Both the position numbers and the translations under genes were made by a program. Shown here one piece after another: positions 12,565 through 20,757 of a DNA stretch of 64,000 nucleotides. The stretch is from Arsenophonus sp052401645. Lineage in GTDB: Bacteria; Pseudomonadota; Gammaproteobacteria; Enterobacterales; Enterobacteriaceae. The stretch lies in NCBI GenBank assembly GCA_052401645.1, contig CP198939.1, positions 1,116,001 through 1,180,000 on the forward strand. Reading direction: 5' to 3'. Position 1 is the first letter of the stretch; each line of letters begins with the position of its first letter. The notes below the pieces were generated by a model. The model had not been told where the DNA came from. It saw only the letters and a program-made list of their open reading frames with translations, and searched no databases.

Positions 12565-13656
12565 ATGATGAGTCAGATATATAATTTTAGCGCTGGTCCA
12601 TCTATGTTACCGGTAGAAGTTTTATATCGTGCGCAGAAAGAACTTTGTAATTGGAATGGTATGGGTGTTTCAGTTATGGAAATAAGCCATCGTAGTGAAG
12701 CGTTTTTAGAGATAATTAAGGAGACAGAACAAAATTTACGTGAACTACTTAAAATACCTAACAATTATAAAATTCTTTTTTGTCATGGTGGAGCAAGAAG
12801 TCAATTTGCAGCATTACCGTTAAATTTATTTCAAGCTGATGAAATTGTAGACTATATTGTAGGTGGATATTGGGCTAAATCTGCCGCACAAGAAGCAATA
12901 AAATATTGTATTGTTAATGAGATTAATGTTCAACTAAAAAAAACAGATAATTTAAGTATAAAACCAATGAATCAATGGTTATTGACAAAAACCGCTAAAT
13001 ATCTTCATTATTGTCCAAATGAGACAATTGATGGTATTTCAATTCAGTCATCACCTAATTTTTCGTCAGATAAAATAGTCATTGCTGATTATTCATCTGC
13101 GATTTTATCTCAACCACTTGATGTAAATTCTTTTGGTGTTATTTATGCAAGTGCACAAAAAAATATTGGTCCAGCAGGTATTACATTAATTATAATTCGT
13201 AAAGATTTACTAGGTCATGAAAGAGAAATAATTCCTTCTATTCTTAATTATACTATATTGGATAAAAATAATTCAATGTATAATACACCACCAACTTTTT
13301 CCTGGTATTTATCAGGTATGGTTTTTAAATGGTTAAAAGAACAAGGAGGTTTACAAGAAATAGAAAAGCGAAATAAAGAAAAAGCTCGTTTACTATATGA
13401 CACAATTGATAATGGACGTCTTTATGTCAATCGAATTGATCCAGTTAATCGTTCTATTACAAATGTTACATTTAAAACATCAAATCATAATTTAGATAAT
13501 GAATTTATCAAAGAGGCAGAGCAAAAAGGTTTACTTTTTTTAAAAGGACACAAAGCAACTGGTGGTATGCGTGCTTCAATTTATAATGCTATGCCATTGG
13601 CTGGTGTTCGTAAACTAATTGATTTTATGATTGATTTTGATCATAGGTATAAATAA
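12565..13656 (+). CDS. serC: Phosphoserine aminotransferase
   Basis: PLP-dependent enzyme that transaminates 3-phosphohydroxypyruvate to phosphoserine (serine synthesis) and 3-hydroxy-4-phosphohydroxythreonine in the pyridoxal phosphate pathway. The protein has 363 residues (E. coli 362). The N-terminus reads YNFSAGPSMLP and the PLP lysine lies in SAQKNIGPAG at residue 199 (198 from the second ATG). Other family blocks are FCHGGARSQFAALPLN, HYCPNETIDG and the C-terminal KGHKATGGMRASIYNAMP. Two ATGs are adjacent; AAGG at 12555-12558 could serve either, and the second (12568) gives the E. coli-like MSQIYNF start. It is followed 115 bp later by aroA, the same serC-aroA pairing as E. coli. It appears intact. 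Confidence 0.97.
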   Translation: MMSQIYNFSAGPSMLPVEVLYRAQKELCNWNGMGVSVMEISHRSEAFLEIIKETEQNLRELLKIPNNYKILFCHGGARSQFAALPLNLFQADEIVDYIVGGYWAKSAAQEAIKYCIVNEINVQLKKTDNLSIKPMNQWLLTKTAKYLHYCPNETIDGISIQSSPNFSSDKIVIADYSSAILSQPLDVNSFGVIYASAQKNIGPAGITLIIIRKDLLGHEREIIPSILNYTILDKNNSMYNTPPTFSWYLSGMVFKWLKEQGGLQEIEKRNKEKARLLYDTIDNGRLYVNRIDPVNRSITNVTFKTSNHNLDNEFIKEAEQKGLLFLKGHKATGGMRASIYNAMPLAGVRKLIDFMIDFDHRYK

Positions 13657-13771
13657 AGTAAATCATTTTTGAACAGTTTAATGTATAAATAATTAAAACT
13701 TATTATGTGATAAGTAGATTCAATTTAAATTAGTTATATAAATAACCTTATTATTTAAAAATGTAGTCTTA

Positions 13772-15058
13772 ATGAAAACTCTTACAATACAACCTATTTC
13801 TTATGTTGAAGGTACTATTAATCTTATTGGTTCAAAAAGTATTTCTAATAGAGTACTGTTATTATCTGCGTTAGCAAGTGGTAAAACAATATTAACTAAT
13901 CTTCTTATTAGTGATGATATCAGTCATCTACTCAATGCTTTGAGAGTATTGGGCGTTGAGTATAAATTATCTCATGATCTCACAACATGTACTATAATAG
14001 GTCAAGGCAATTATTTTAATCATAAAAAAGATTTAGAGATTTTTCTTGGTAATACAGGAATAGCCATGCGTTCACTGAGTGCTCTTTTAGCATTAGCAAA
14101 AAATAACGTTATATTAACAGGAGAACCTAGAATGAAAGAGCGACCTATAGGTCATCTAATAGATGCACTACAACAAGGAGGAGCAAATATTGATTATCTA
14201 GAACAATATGGTTATCCACCAATAAGAATAAAAGGCGGCTTTGTTGGTGGTCGCATCACAATAGATGGGAGCATATCTAGTCAATTTTTAACTGCATTAT
14301 TAATAACTGCACCTTTAGCTCCTAATGATACAACTATTCAAATAAAAAAAAATCTTGTTTCTAAACCTTATGTTAATATCACTCTTTCAATAATGCGCAG
14401 TTTTGGTGTTGAAGTGAAAAATCAATATTATTCAAATTTTTATATTAAAGCCAAACAACATTATATTACACCAAACAATTATATTATTGAAGGAGATGCC
14501 TCTTCAGCATCTTATTTTTTAGCTGCTGCAGCAATTAAAGGAGGTACTGTTAAGGTAATTGGTATAGATAAATATAGCATACAAGGTGATATTAAATTTT
14601 CTTCTATACTTAAAAAAATGGGTGCTAAAATACGTTGGGGTAAAGGTTTTATTGAATGTCAAAGATGTGATGAATTAATTGGAGTTGATATGGATATGAA
14701 TTCAATTCCGGATGCAGCAATGACGGTTGCAATATTGGCTTTATTTGCGCGAGGTGAAACTGTTATTCGTAATATTTATAATTGGAGGGTAAAAGAAACA
14801 AATAGATTAACTGCGTTATCGACCGAATTATCAAAAATTGGTGCTATTGTTGAAGAAGGATATGACTATATTCGTATTTTACCACCTAAATTATTTAAAC
14901 ATGCTGAAATAGAAACTTATAACGATCATCGAATGGCAATGTGTTTTTCACTTGTTGCTTTATCAAATACTCCAGTTACGATTTTAAATCCAAATTGTAC
15001 TGCAAAAACTTTTCCAGACTATTTTAATCAGTTAAAAAAAATAAGTTATCGTTACTAA
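13772..15058 (+). CDS. aroA: EPSP synthase with natural T97I/P101S pair
   Basis: Joins shikimate-3-phosphate and PEP to make 5-enolpyruvylshikimate-3-phosphate, the sixth step to chorismate (aromatic amino acids, folate, quinones). It has 428 residues (E. coli 427), collinear throughout. Conserved features include GSKSISN with Lys22, GEPRMKERPIGHL, DGSISSQFLTALL, PDAAM (Asp314, E. coli D313), NWRVKETNRL (Glu342, E. coli E341) and NDHRMAM. In the PEP/glyphosate loop E. coli reads GNAGTAMRP; here it is GNTGIAMRS, so Thr97 is Ile (ATA, 14060-14062) and Pro101 is Ser (TCA, 14072-14074). This is the TIPS double change described as glyphosate-insensitive. No clear Shine-Dalgarno precedes the ATG. 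It lies in the serC-aroA-cmk series and appears intact. Confidence 0.97.
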   Translation: MKTLTIQPISYVEGTINLIGSKSISNRVLLLSALASGKTILTNLLISDDISHLLNALRVLGVEYKLSHDLTTCTIIGQGNYFNHKKDLEIFLGNTGIAMRSLSALLALAKNNVILTGEPRMKERPIGHLIDALQQGGANIDYLEQYGYPPIRIKGGFVGGRITIDGSISSQFLTALLITAPLAPNDTTIQIKKNLVSKPYVNITLSIMRSFGVEVKNQYYSNFYIKAKQHYITPNNYIIEGDASSASYFLAAAAIKGGTVKVIGIDKYSIQGDIKFSSILKKMGAKIRWGKGFIECQRCDELIGVDMDMNSIPDAAMTVAILALFARGETVIRNIYNWRVKETNRLTALSTELSKIGAIVEEGYDYIRILPPKLFKHAEIETYNDHRMAMCFSLVALSNTPVTILNPNCTAKTFPDYFNQLKKISYRY

Positions 15059-15069
15059 CATATGTTAGT
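15054..15069 (+). terminator. Palindrome overlapping the aroA stop, weak terminator candidate
   Basis: ACTAACATATGTTAGT is a perfect 16 bp palindrome that includes the aroA TAA and is followed by TAGTAATATC. There is no strong T-run, so any termination would be weak. It might instead stabilise the mRNA 3' end. Confidence 0.3.
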
Positions 15070-15240
15070 TAGTAATATCAAAATAATATTTAAAAAAAAC
15101 AAGTATCTGATTTAAATACGATAGTTTTATATGGAATCCTTTTATATTTCCATTAATAATTGCGATTAATATGATCCTCGATTATTATTATCAAAATAAT
15201 ATAATAATGATTTATTGATAAAAAGTTTAATTTTATTAAA

Positions 15241-15246
15241 AGGAGG
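15241..15246 (+). promoter_or_regulatory. Consensus Shine-Dalgarno of cmk
   Basis: AGGAGG lies 6 nt upstream of the cmk ATG. Most other genes here have only four to five matching bases, or a GAAG or GAGG type, so this site decides the cmk start and suggests efficient initiation. Confidence 0.85.
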
Positions 15247-15252
15247 ATTATT

Positions 15253-15930
15253 ATGGCATTTTTGCCTCCAGTTATAACAGTTGATGGTCCAAGTGGTGCC
15301 GGTAAGAGTACCTTATCGCATGCATTGGCAAATAAACTTGGCTGGCAATTACTCGATTCCGGCGCAATTTACCGTGCTCTTGCTTTATTAGCATTACATA
15401 ATCATATAAACTTAATGTCTGAAAAAGCATTAATTCCATTAGCTGTTAATCTTGACGTTCATTTTAAATCGAGAAAAAAAAAATTAGTTGTGATTCTTGA
15501 AGGAAATGATGTTACCAGCAAAATTCGTAATGAAGTTCTTGATAAGATTACATCTATTATAGCAACTTTTCCTCGAGTTAGAGAGATATTATTATATCGA
15601 CAAAGAGCTTTTCGTACAAAACCAGGATTAATTACAGATGGTCGTGATATGGCAACAGTAGTTTTTCCAGACGCATTGATAAAGATTTTTCTTGATGCTA
15701 CACCTGAAGAGCGTGCTTATAGACGAATGCGACAATTGCAAAAAAATGGATTTGATGTTAAATTGAATGATACATTAGTTAATGTTAAAGAACGTGATTA
15801 TCGTGATCGTAATAGAATAATTTCGCCATTGATACCTGCAAAAGATGCATTAATTCTAGATTCTACAAAATTATCTTTTGAAAATGTGATTAAACAGGTT
15901 CTTTTTTGTATAAAAAAAATATATATTTAA
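15253..15930 (+). CDS. cmk: Cytidylate kinase
   Basis: Phosphorylates CMP and dCMP to the diphosphates with ATP, supplying CTP/dCTP and recycling the CMP released in phospholipid and Kdo chemistry. It has 225 residues (E. coli 227). The P-loop GPSGAGKST lies at residues 12-20, followed by LLDSGAIYRALALLALHNH. The nucleotide-binding core keeps TDGRDMATVVFPDA, the lid arginines ERAYRRMRQLQ and the RDYRDRNRIISPL motif. The start is fixed by a perfect AGGAGG at 15241-15246, the strongest ribosome binding site I see in this window. It lies between aroA and rpsA, the E. coli order. It appears intact. Confidence 0.97.
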   Translation: MAFLPPVITVDGPSGAGKSTLSHALANKLGWQLLDSGAIYRALALLALHNHINLMSEKALIPLAVNLDVHFKSRKKKLVVILEGNDVTSKIRNEVLDKITSIIATFPRVREILLYRQRAFRTKPGLITDGRDMATVVFPDALIKIFLDATPEERAYRRMRQLQKNGFDVKLNDTLVNVKERDYRDRNRIISPLIPAKDALILDSTKLSFENVIKQVLFCIKKIYI

Positions 15931-16050
15931 CTATATAATATACTATATATTGACATATAATAAATTAAAATAATTAATTAATAATTTACTTTAATTTATA
16001 TTTAGTTAAGTGAAGAGCCTTTTAATAAGGAATATTGAAGACATATAAAA

Positions 16051-16101
16051 TATTACTATTTTATAGGATATAAAATAGTAATAAAAATTCAAATTTTGAA
16101 G
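16051..16101 (+). promoter_or_regulatory. rpsA leader: GGA-loop hairpin plus GAAG weak SD (S1 autoregulatory element)
   Basis: A perfect 15 bp stem (16051-16065 with 16069-16083) closes on the three-base loop GGA, 26 nt upstream of the rpsA ATG. A second small stem (TTCAAA/TTTGAA) then leads to GAAG at 16098-16101, 8 nt before the ATG; no canonical SD is present. In E. coli and relatives the rpsA start region lacks a strong SD and uses hairpins with conserved GGA loops that S1 itself recognises for translation and autorepression. The same architecture survives here in a region where little other noncoding sequence has. The functional reading is by homology of layout, not tested. Confidence 0.7.
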
Positions 16102-16109
16102 ACCTTACT

Positions 16110-17783
16110 ATGACAGAATCTTTTGCTCAACTTTTTGAAGAATCTTTACAGAGTACTGAAACTCGTCCAGGTGCCATTGTTCGTGGGGTTGTTATTGCTA
16201 TAGATAAAGATGTTGTGTTAGTTGATGCTGGTTTAAAATCAGAATCATCCATACCAATAGAACAATTCAAAAATATGTATGGTGAGTTAGAAATTCAGGT
16301 TAGTGATGAAATTGATGTTGCTTTAGACGCAGTTGAAGATGGTTTCGGAGAAACTCTATTATCTCGTGAAAAAGCAAAACGCCATGAAGCTTGGTTAATG
16401 CTAGAAAAAGCCTATGAAAATACAGAAACAGTTATTGGTATTATTAATGGAAAAGTTAAAGGTGGTTTTACAGTAGAATTGAAAGGTATTCGCGCGTTTT
16501 TACCTGGTTCATTAGTTGATGTTCGACCAATTCGTGATACAACTCACCTTGAGGACAAAGAGCTTGAATTTAAAGTTATTAAACTAGATCAGAAACGTAA
16601 TAATGTTGTTGTTTCTCGTCGTGCTGTTATTGAGTCTGAGAGTAGTGCAGAACGTAATTATTTACTCGAAAACTTACAAGAAGGTACAGAAGTTAAAGGG
16701 ATTGTCAAGAACTTAACTGACTATGGTGCATTCGTTGATCTTGGTGGCATTGATGGACTACTACATATTACTGACATGGCGTGGAAGCGCGTTAAACATC
16801 CAAGTGAAATTGTTAATGTTGGTGATGAAATTAATATTAGAATATTAAAATTTGATCGTGATCGTACGAGAGTTTCTTTAGGTCTTAAGCAACTTGGAGA
16901 AGATCCATGGATATCTATCGCTAAGAGATATCCAGAAGGAACTAAATTGACAGGACAAGTAACTAATCTTACTGATTATGGTTGTTTTGTTGAAATTAAA
17001 GAAGGTATTGAAGGTTTAGTGCATGTTTCTGAAATGGATTGGACTAATAAAAATATCCATCCATCTAAGGTTGTCAATATTGGTGATACTGTTGAAATTA
17101 TGGTATTAGATATTGACGAAGAACGGCGTCGTATCTCATTAGGTTTGAAACAGTGCAAAACAAATCCATGGCAAAAATTTGCAGAAATACATAATAAAAA
17201 TGACCGTGTTGAAGGTAAAATAAAATCTATTACTGATTTCGGTATTTTTATTGGTTTAGAAGGATGCATTGATGGTTTAGTTCATCTCTCTGATATTTCT
17301 TGGGAAATTTCTGGCGAAGAAGCTGTTCGTAAATATAAAAAAGGCGATGAAATTACTGCTGTTGTATTACAAGTTGATGCTGAACGTGAACGTATTTCTT
17401 TAGGCATTAAACAATTAACAGAAGATCCATTTGATAACTACATTTCTCTTCATAAAAAAGGTGTTATGGTTACAGGTAAAGTAGTTTCAGTCGATATAAA
17501 AGGTGCAATGATTGAATTAAGTGATGGTGTTGAAGGTTATTTACGTACATCAGAAATTTTACATGATAGAACAGAAGATATCGTAAAAAAATTAAATATT
17601 GGTGATATTATTGAAGCTAAGTATACTAATATTGATCGTAAAAACCGTATTATTACGTTATCTTTTTGCACAAAAGATGAAGTTGGTGAAAAAGATACAA
17701 TTGTCACATTAAATAAACAAGAAGATATTAATTTTACAAATAATACTATGGCTGAAGCATTCAAAGCAGCTAAAAATGAATAA
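16110..17783 (+). CDS. rpsA: 30S ribosomal protein S1
   Basis: The largest small-subunit protein; it unfolds and delivers mRNA to the 30S subunit. It has 557 residues, exactly the E. coli length. Six S1 (OB-fold) repeats can be followed at about 21-87, 105-171, 192-260, 277-347, 364-434 and 451-520, with the repeated D-(Y/F)-G-x-F-(V/I) cores NLTDYGAFVDLGG, NLTDYGCFVEI and SITDFGIFIGLEG. The first two domains that dock on the ribosome are well conserved (KSESSIPIEQFKN, GGFTVELKGIRAFLPGSLVD). The C-terminus MAEAFKAAKNE matches E. coli almost exactly. It is preceded by the GGA-hairpin leader and followed by a terminator. It appears intact. Confidence 0.98.
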   Translation: MTESFAQLFEESLQSTETRPGAIVRGVVIAIDKDVVLVDAGLKSESSIPIEQFKNMYGELEIQVSDEIDVALDAVEDGFGETLLSREKAKRHEAWLMLEKAYENTETVIGIINGKVKGGFTVELKGIRAFLPGSLVDVRPIRDTTHLEDKELEFKVIKLDQKRNNVVVSRRAVIESESSAERNYLLENLQEGTEVKGIVKNLTDYGAFVDLGGIDGLLHITDMAWKRVKHPSEIVNVGDEINIRILKFDRDRTRVSLGLKQLGEDPWISIAKRYPEGTKLTGQVTNLTDYGCFVEIKEGIEGLVHVSEMDWTNKNIHPSKVVNIGDTVEIMVLDIDEERRRISLGLKQCKTNPWQKFAEIHNKNDRVEGKIKSITDFGIFIGLEGCIDGLVHLSDISWEISGEEAVRKYKKGDEITAVVLQVDAERERISLGIKQLTEDPFDNYISLHKKGVMVTGKVVSVDIKGAMIELSDGVEGYLRTSEILHDRTEDIVKKLNIGDIIEAKYTNIDRKNRIITLSFCTKDEVGEKDTIVTLNKQEDINFTNNTMAEAFKAAKNE

Positions 17784-17803
17784 TTAATATAATCATTATT
17801 ATA

Positions 17804-17836
17804 AATACCATTACTATTACATAGTAATGGTATTTT
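17804..17836 (+). terminator. Rho-independent terminator of rpsA
   Basis: A perfect 13 bp stem (AATACCATTACTA with its complement at 17822-17834), loop TTACA, then TTTT. It lies 20 bp after the rpsA stop and before ihfB, so it should separate or attenuate rpsA-ihfB transcription. Clean retention of a terminator in this eroding genome suggests it is under selection. Confidence 0.75.
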
Positions 17837-17858
17837 AGTAGAGAAGAGATTAGATATT

Positions 17859-18143
17859 ATGACAAGATCTGAATTAATTACAATACTTATTAATCAATTA
17901 ACTTATATACCGGCAAAGATTATTGAAAAAGCAGTAAAAGAGATACTTGATCATATGGCAATGAACCTTGCTAATGGAGAGCGGATTGAAATCCGTGGAT
18001 TTGGTAGTTTTTCTCTTCATTATCGTGCTCCGCGAATAGGTCGAAATCCAAAAACTGGTAATAAAGTTTATTTAAAAGGTAAACAAGTTCCTCACTTTAG
18101 AGCAGGTAAGGAATTACGTGATAGAGTTAACATTTATGTATAA
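17859..18143 (+). CDS. ihfB: Integration host factor beta subunit
   Basis: The beta chain of the DNA-bending heterodimer IHF, a nucleoid protein used in replication initiation, recombination and transcription. It has 94 residues, identical in length to E. coli IhfB. The HU-family DNA arm RIEIRGFGSFSLHYRAPRIGRNPKTG is nearly unchanged, including the intercalating proline in RNPKTG, and the C-terminus PHFRAGKELRDRVNIY matches. The N-terminal dimerisation helices (MTRSELITILINQ) are more diverged. The usual SD is replaced by a purine-rich GAGAAGAGA stretch at 17841-17849. The partner ihfA is not in this window. It is in its ancestral place after rpsA and appears intact. Confidence 0.97.
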   Translation: MTRSELITILINQLTYIPAKIIEKAVKEILDHMAMNLANGERIEIRGFGSFSLHYRAPRIGRNPKTGNKVYLKGKQVPHFRAGKELRDRVNIYV

Positions 18144-18150
18144 AAAATAC

Positions 18151-18174
18151 AATATTTTATTTAGATAAAATATT
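18151..18174 (+). terminator. Weak hairpin after ihfB
   Basis: A perfect 10 bp stem (AATATTTTAT with its complement), loop TTAG, begins 8 bp after the ihfB stop. It is all A+T and the T-run (ATTTTTT) comes about 11 bp later, so termination is plausible but weak. Confidence 0.4.
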
Positions 18175-20612
18175 TATTATCATATTTTTTAATATATAAA
18201 TTTCTTTTAACTATTAAAATCTTTTTCCATATTATTATGGCAATATTTCTGATAATTAATGGTTAGAAACCATATTAAAATTAATTAAAATAAATTTTTA
18301 TTAACTAAAATTAATTTTAAATTAATTAATAGGAAATTATAAAAAATAAATATTATTTTTTACATATGATATAAAATTTATTATCTTAAATGTTATTATT
18401 AATAATACTAATGTTTATGATATTAACCTTATCGAAACATATAGATTAATAAATATTAATTAATATAAATAAAACAAAACGAAAAAATATAAATTAAACA
18501 TAACTAGTTAAAATATTGCAATAATTATATTTATTTTTTTTCGTTTTAATTATCTAATAATAGTTTAAAATATAATTGTTTTCTATATCTTATATTTTTT
18601 ATATTATTTAATATTTAAGTAAATTTATTACTATTTAAGTACATATTTAAAATATGTATATTAGATGTAATTGATGCTGATATTTTTTATTAAAAAAATA
18701 AAAATGCTAATATAGAAAAATAGTGTTATATAACTATCATTCAAAATAAATTAATAAATAAATTATTAATTTTTTTAGAAAGAATTATTATATATTTAAA
18801 TAAATAATTATTTTTTTATTAATTAAAGCTTTATTTTTAATTTATTAAAAATAACAAATCTAAATTTATAAACGTTATATAATTTAATTAATATTTTTAA
18901 ATAACCTTTTAAATATTAAAACTTTATTTTTATCAAATAAAAGTTATTTTCTGATAAAAGAAAATTTCAATTATTTCAAAAGTATAAGTTAGTGTATAGT
19001 ATAATTTAATATATATGATTTTATATTTCAATATTCGTTAAATGTATATTCTTATTATACAAATAATATATATTAAACTAATAATCAAATTAATAAATAC
19101 ATTATACTCGATGACTATTTAAAATTTACATGTTTAGATAATTTATTTATTTTTAGCTATATTTTAATATAATTTCATTATCTATTTTATTTTATAAAAG
19201 CAATTATCATAATATTAATGATCCTATTGATATCTTAATTTTTTTCCTTTCTTAGATATTTTATTTAGGATATCTTATTATATGATGGTATATTAATTTT
19301 CAATATCATTGATAATATATTAATAGAATAAATATATATGTTTTTAATGAATATTAAAAAATAAAATCTAATTTTAATTTTAGTATTTTAATTTATCCTA
19401 ATTCTTACTAATATTTTTCTTTTCAAATTTCTTTTGGTTATTATATAAATATTTTATTTATTATTTATTAATATAGTTCTTATTTTAATAAAAATCATAT
19501 TTAATTAGATAGTTAAATATAATTTATTTATAATTTTATATATTTGTTTTTAATTATTATTTAATTAATTTTAATTTTGATATAATTAATATTATTAAAT
19601 ATTGATTAATTTATGATTGTATCAAAATATTTATTAATTTATGAACGTATTTATAATTATAATTTTATATACTTCTATGTTTTTAAAATAAAATTAAAAG
19701 TTTACTATTTATATAAATGAAATTAATAAAATCATTTGTTTAACACCATGATTGCTGAGTTATATATCTTTTATCCGTAATAATTTTGTTTTATATTTAA
19801 ACTATTTATTTTAATTACAATGATTTAATTAGATTAACTTATTCTATTAAATTTCTATTTTATTAATTTTATTAAGCATAAAATTCTCATATTATTTATA
19901 ATATCTTATATTATATGATCTTTTAAAAAATCTAGTATTTTAGTAATTAATTATGTTAAATCTATAGAATATTTTAAAAAATTATTACTGAACAACATAA
20001 TAAATACTAATTATAATATTAATCTCTTATAGAGAAAAAGATATAAGTAAAAATAATATTTATTATATTTTATTTACGATATTATCTTTTAAGAGAAAAT
20101 GTATTAAACTCAGTTATAATCAGATTTAATCATATTTATTATTTAAGTTAATATATTGACCTATCCTGAATTAATTATTACAAGTAATTTTAATAAAAAT
20201 CATTTTATTGCTATTAATATATTTATTTTACATAGTTAAAACTTTATTTTAAAGTACTATAAAAAATTGTTCAGATCGGAAAATATAATAATAGATTAAT
20301 TATAATAAAATTAGTAATAATTATCATTATTAATATTTTATCTTTAATATTTAGAAAGAAGGTTAAAAAAACATTTATTTAGTAATAATAAATTTATAAG
20401 TACTTTATTATGAGTTCTTTATCATAGTAACAATACTTCATTAATAATAAAATTTATTCAAACAATTAAATCATAACATGCAATTACCTCTGTTGCTTAT
20501 TATATTATAGCTACTGGCGTTTATCTACTAATGAGTAGTATAGAGGATATTGACATATTAGTCTTATAGTAAATTATCTCCATCATAATATAAATCATGA
20601 TAAATTATAACG

Positions 20613-20634
20613 CAATTCTATTTTAATAGAATTG
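20613..20634. repeat. Perfect 10 bp stem hairpin upstream of msbA
   Basis: CAATTCTATT, a TT loop, then the exact complement. It lies 124 bp before the msbA ATG and 12 bp before a second hairpin. It could be part of the msbA leader or a terminator left from the gene lost upstream. Confidence 0.5.
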
Positions 20635-20645
20635 AAACAATGCAT

Positions 20646-20676
20646 TACAAACAAGATCTTTATAATCTCGTTTGTA
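20646..20676. repeat. 12 bp stem hairpin with one mismatch upstream of msbA
   Basis: TACAAAC pairs with GTTTGTA, then one A-C mismatch, then AGAT with ATCT, closing a 7-nt loop. It is followed on the + strand by TTTATC. Together with the hairpin at 20613-20634 it forms a tandem structure in the region that should contain the msbA promoter or leader. Confidence 0.5.
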
Positions 20677-20757
20677 TTTATCTCAATTTAATATTTATAT
20701 GTTTCCTTAGAGTAAAAAAAAATAAACGGCTTATTTTTATAGGCATTTAATAAGATT

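Larger units (their letters stand above)
18175..20757. other. 2.6 kb eroded gap where E. coli has comEC (ycaI)
   Basis: No intact gene. In E. coli this interval between ihfB and msbA holds ycaI/comEC (about 2.26 kb), and the gap here is nearly the ancestral length, which suggests in-place decay rather than deletion. I could not align any surviving peptide convincingly. Two hairpins close to msbA are listed separately. Confidence 0.7.

Noticed and set aside
12573..12764. 63-codon open frame antisense to serC
   Set aside because: Shadow of serC. The same holds for the antisense frames within rpsA, msbA, aspC and pyrD.
20478..20530. Possible remnant of a hydrophobic protein N-terminus (MQLPLLLIIL, stop, LLAFIY) in the comEC position
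   Set aside because: Too short, interrupted, and hydrophobic residues are favoured by A+T-rich codons; no alignment to ComEC could be made.
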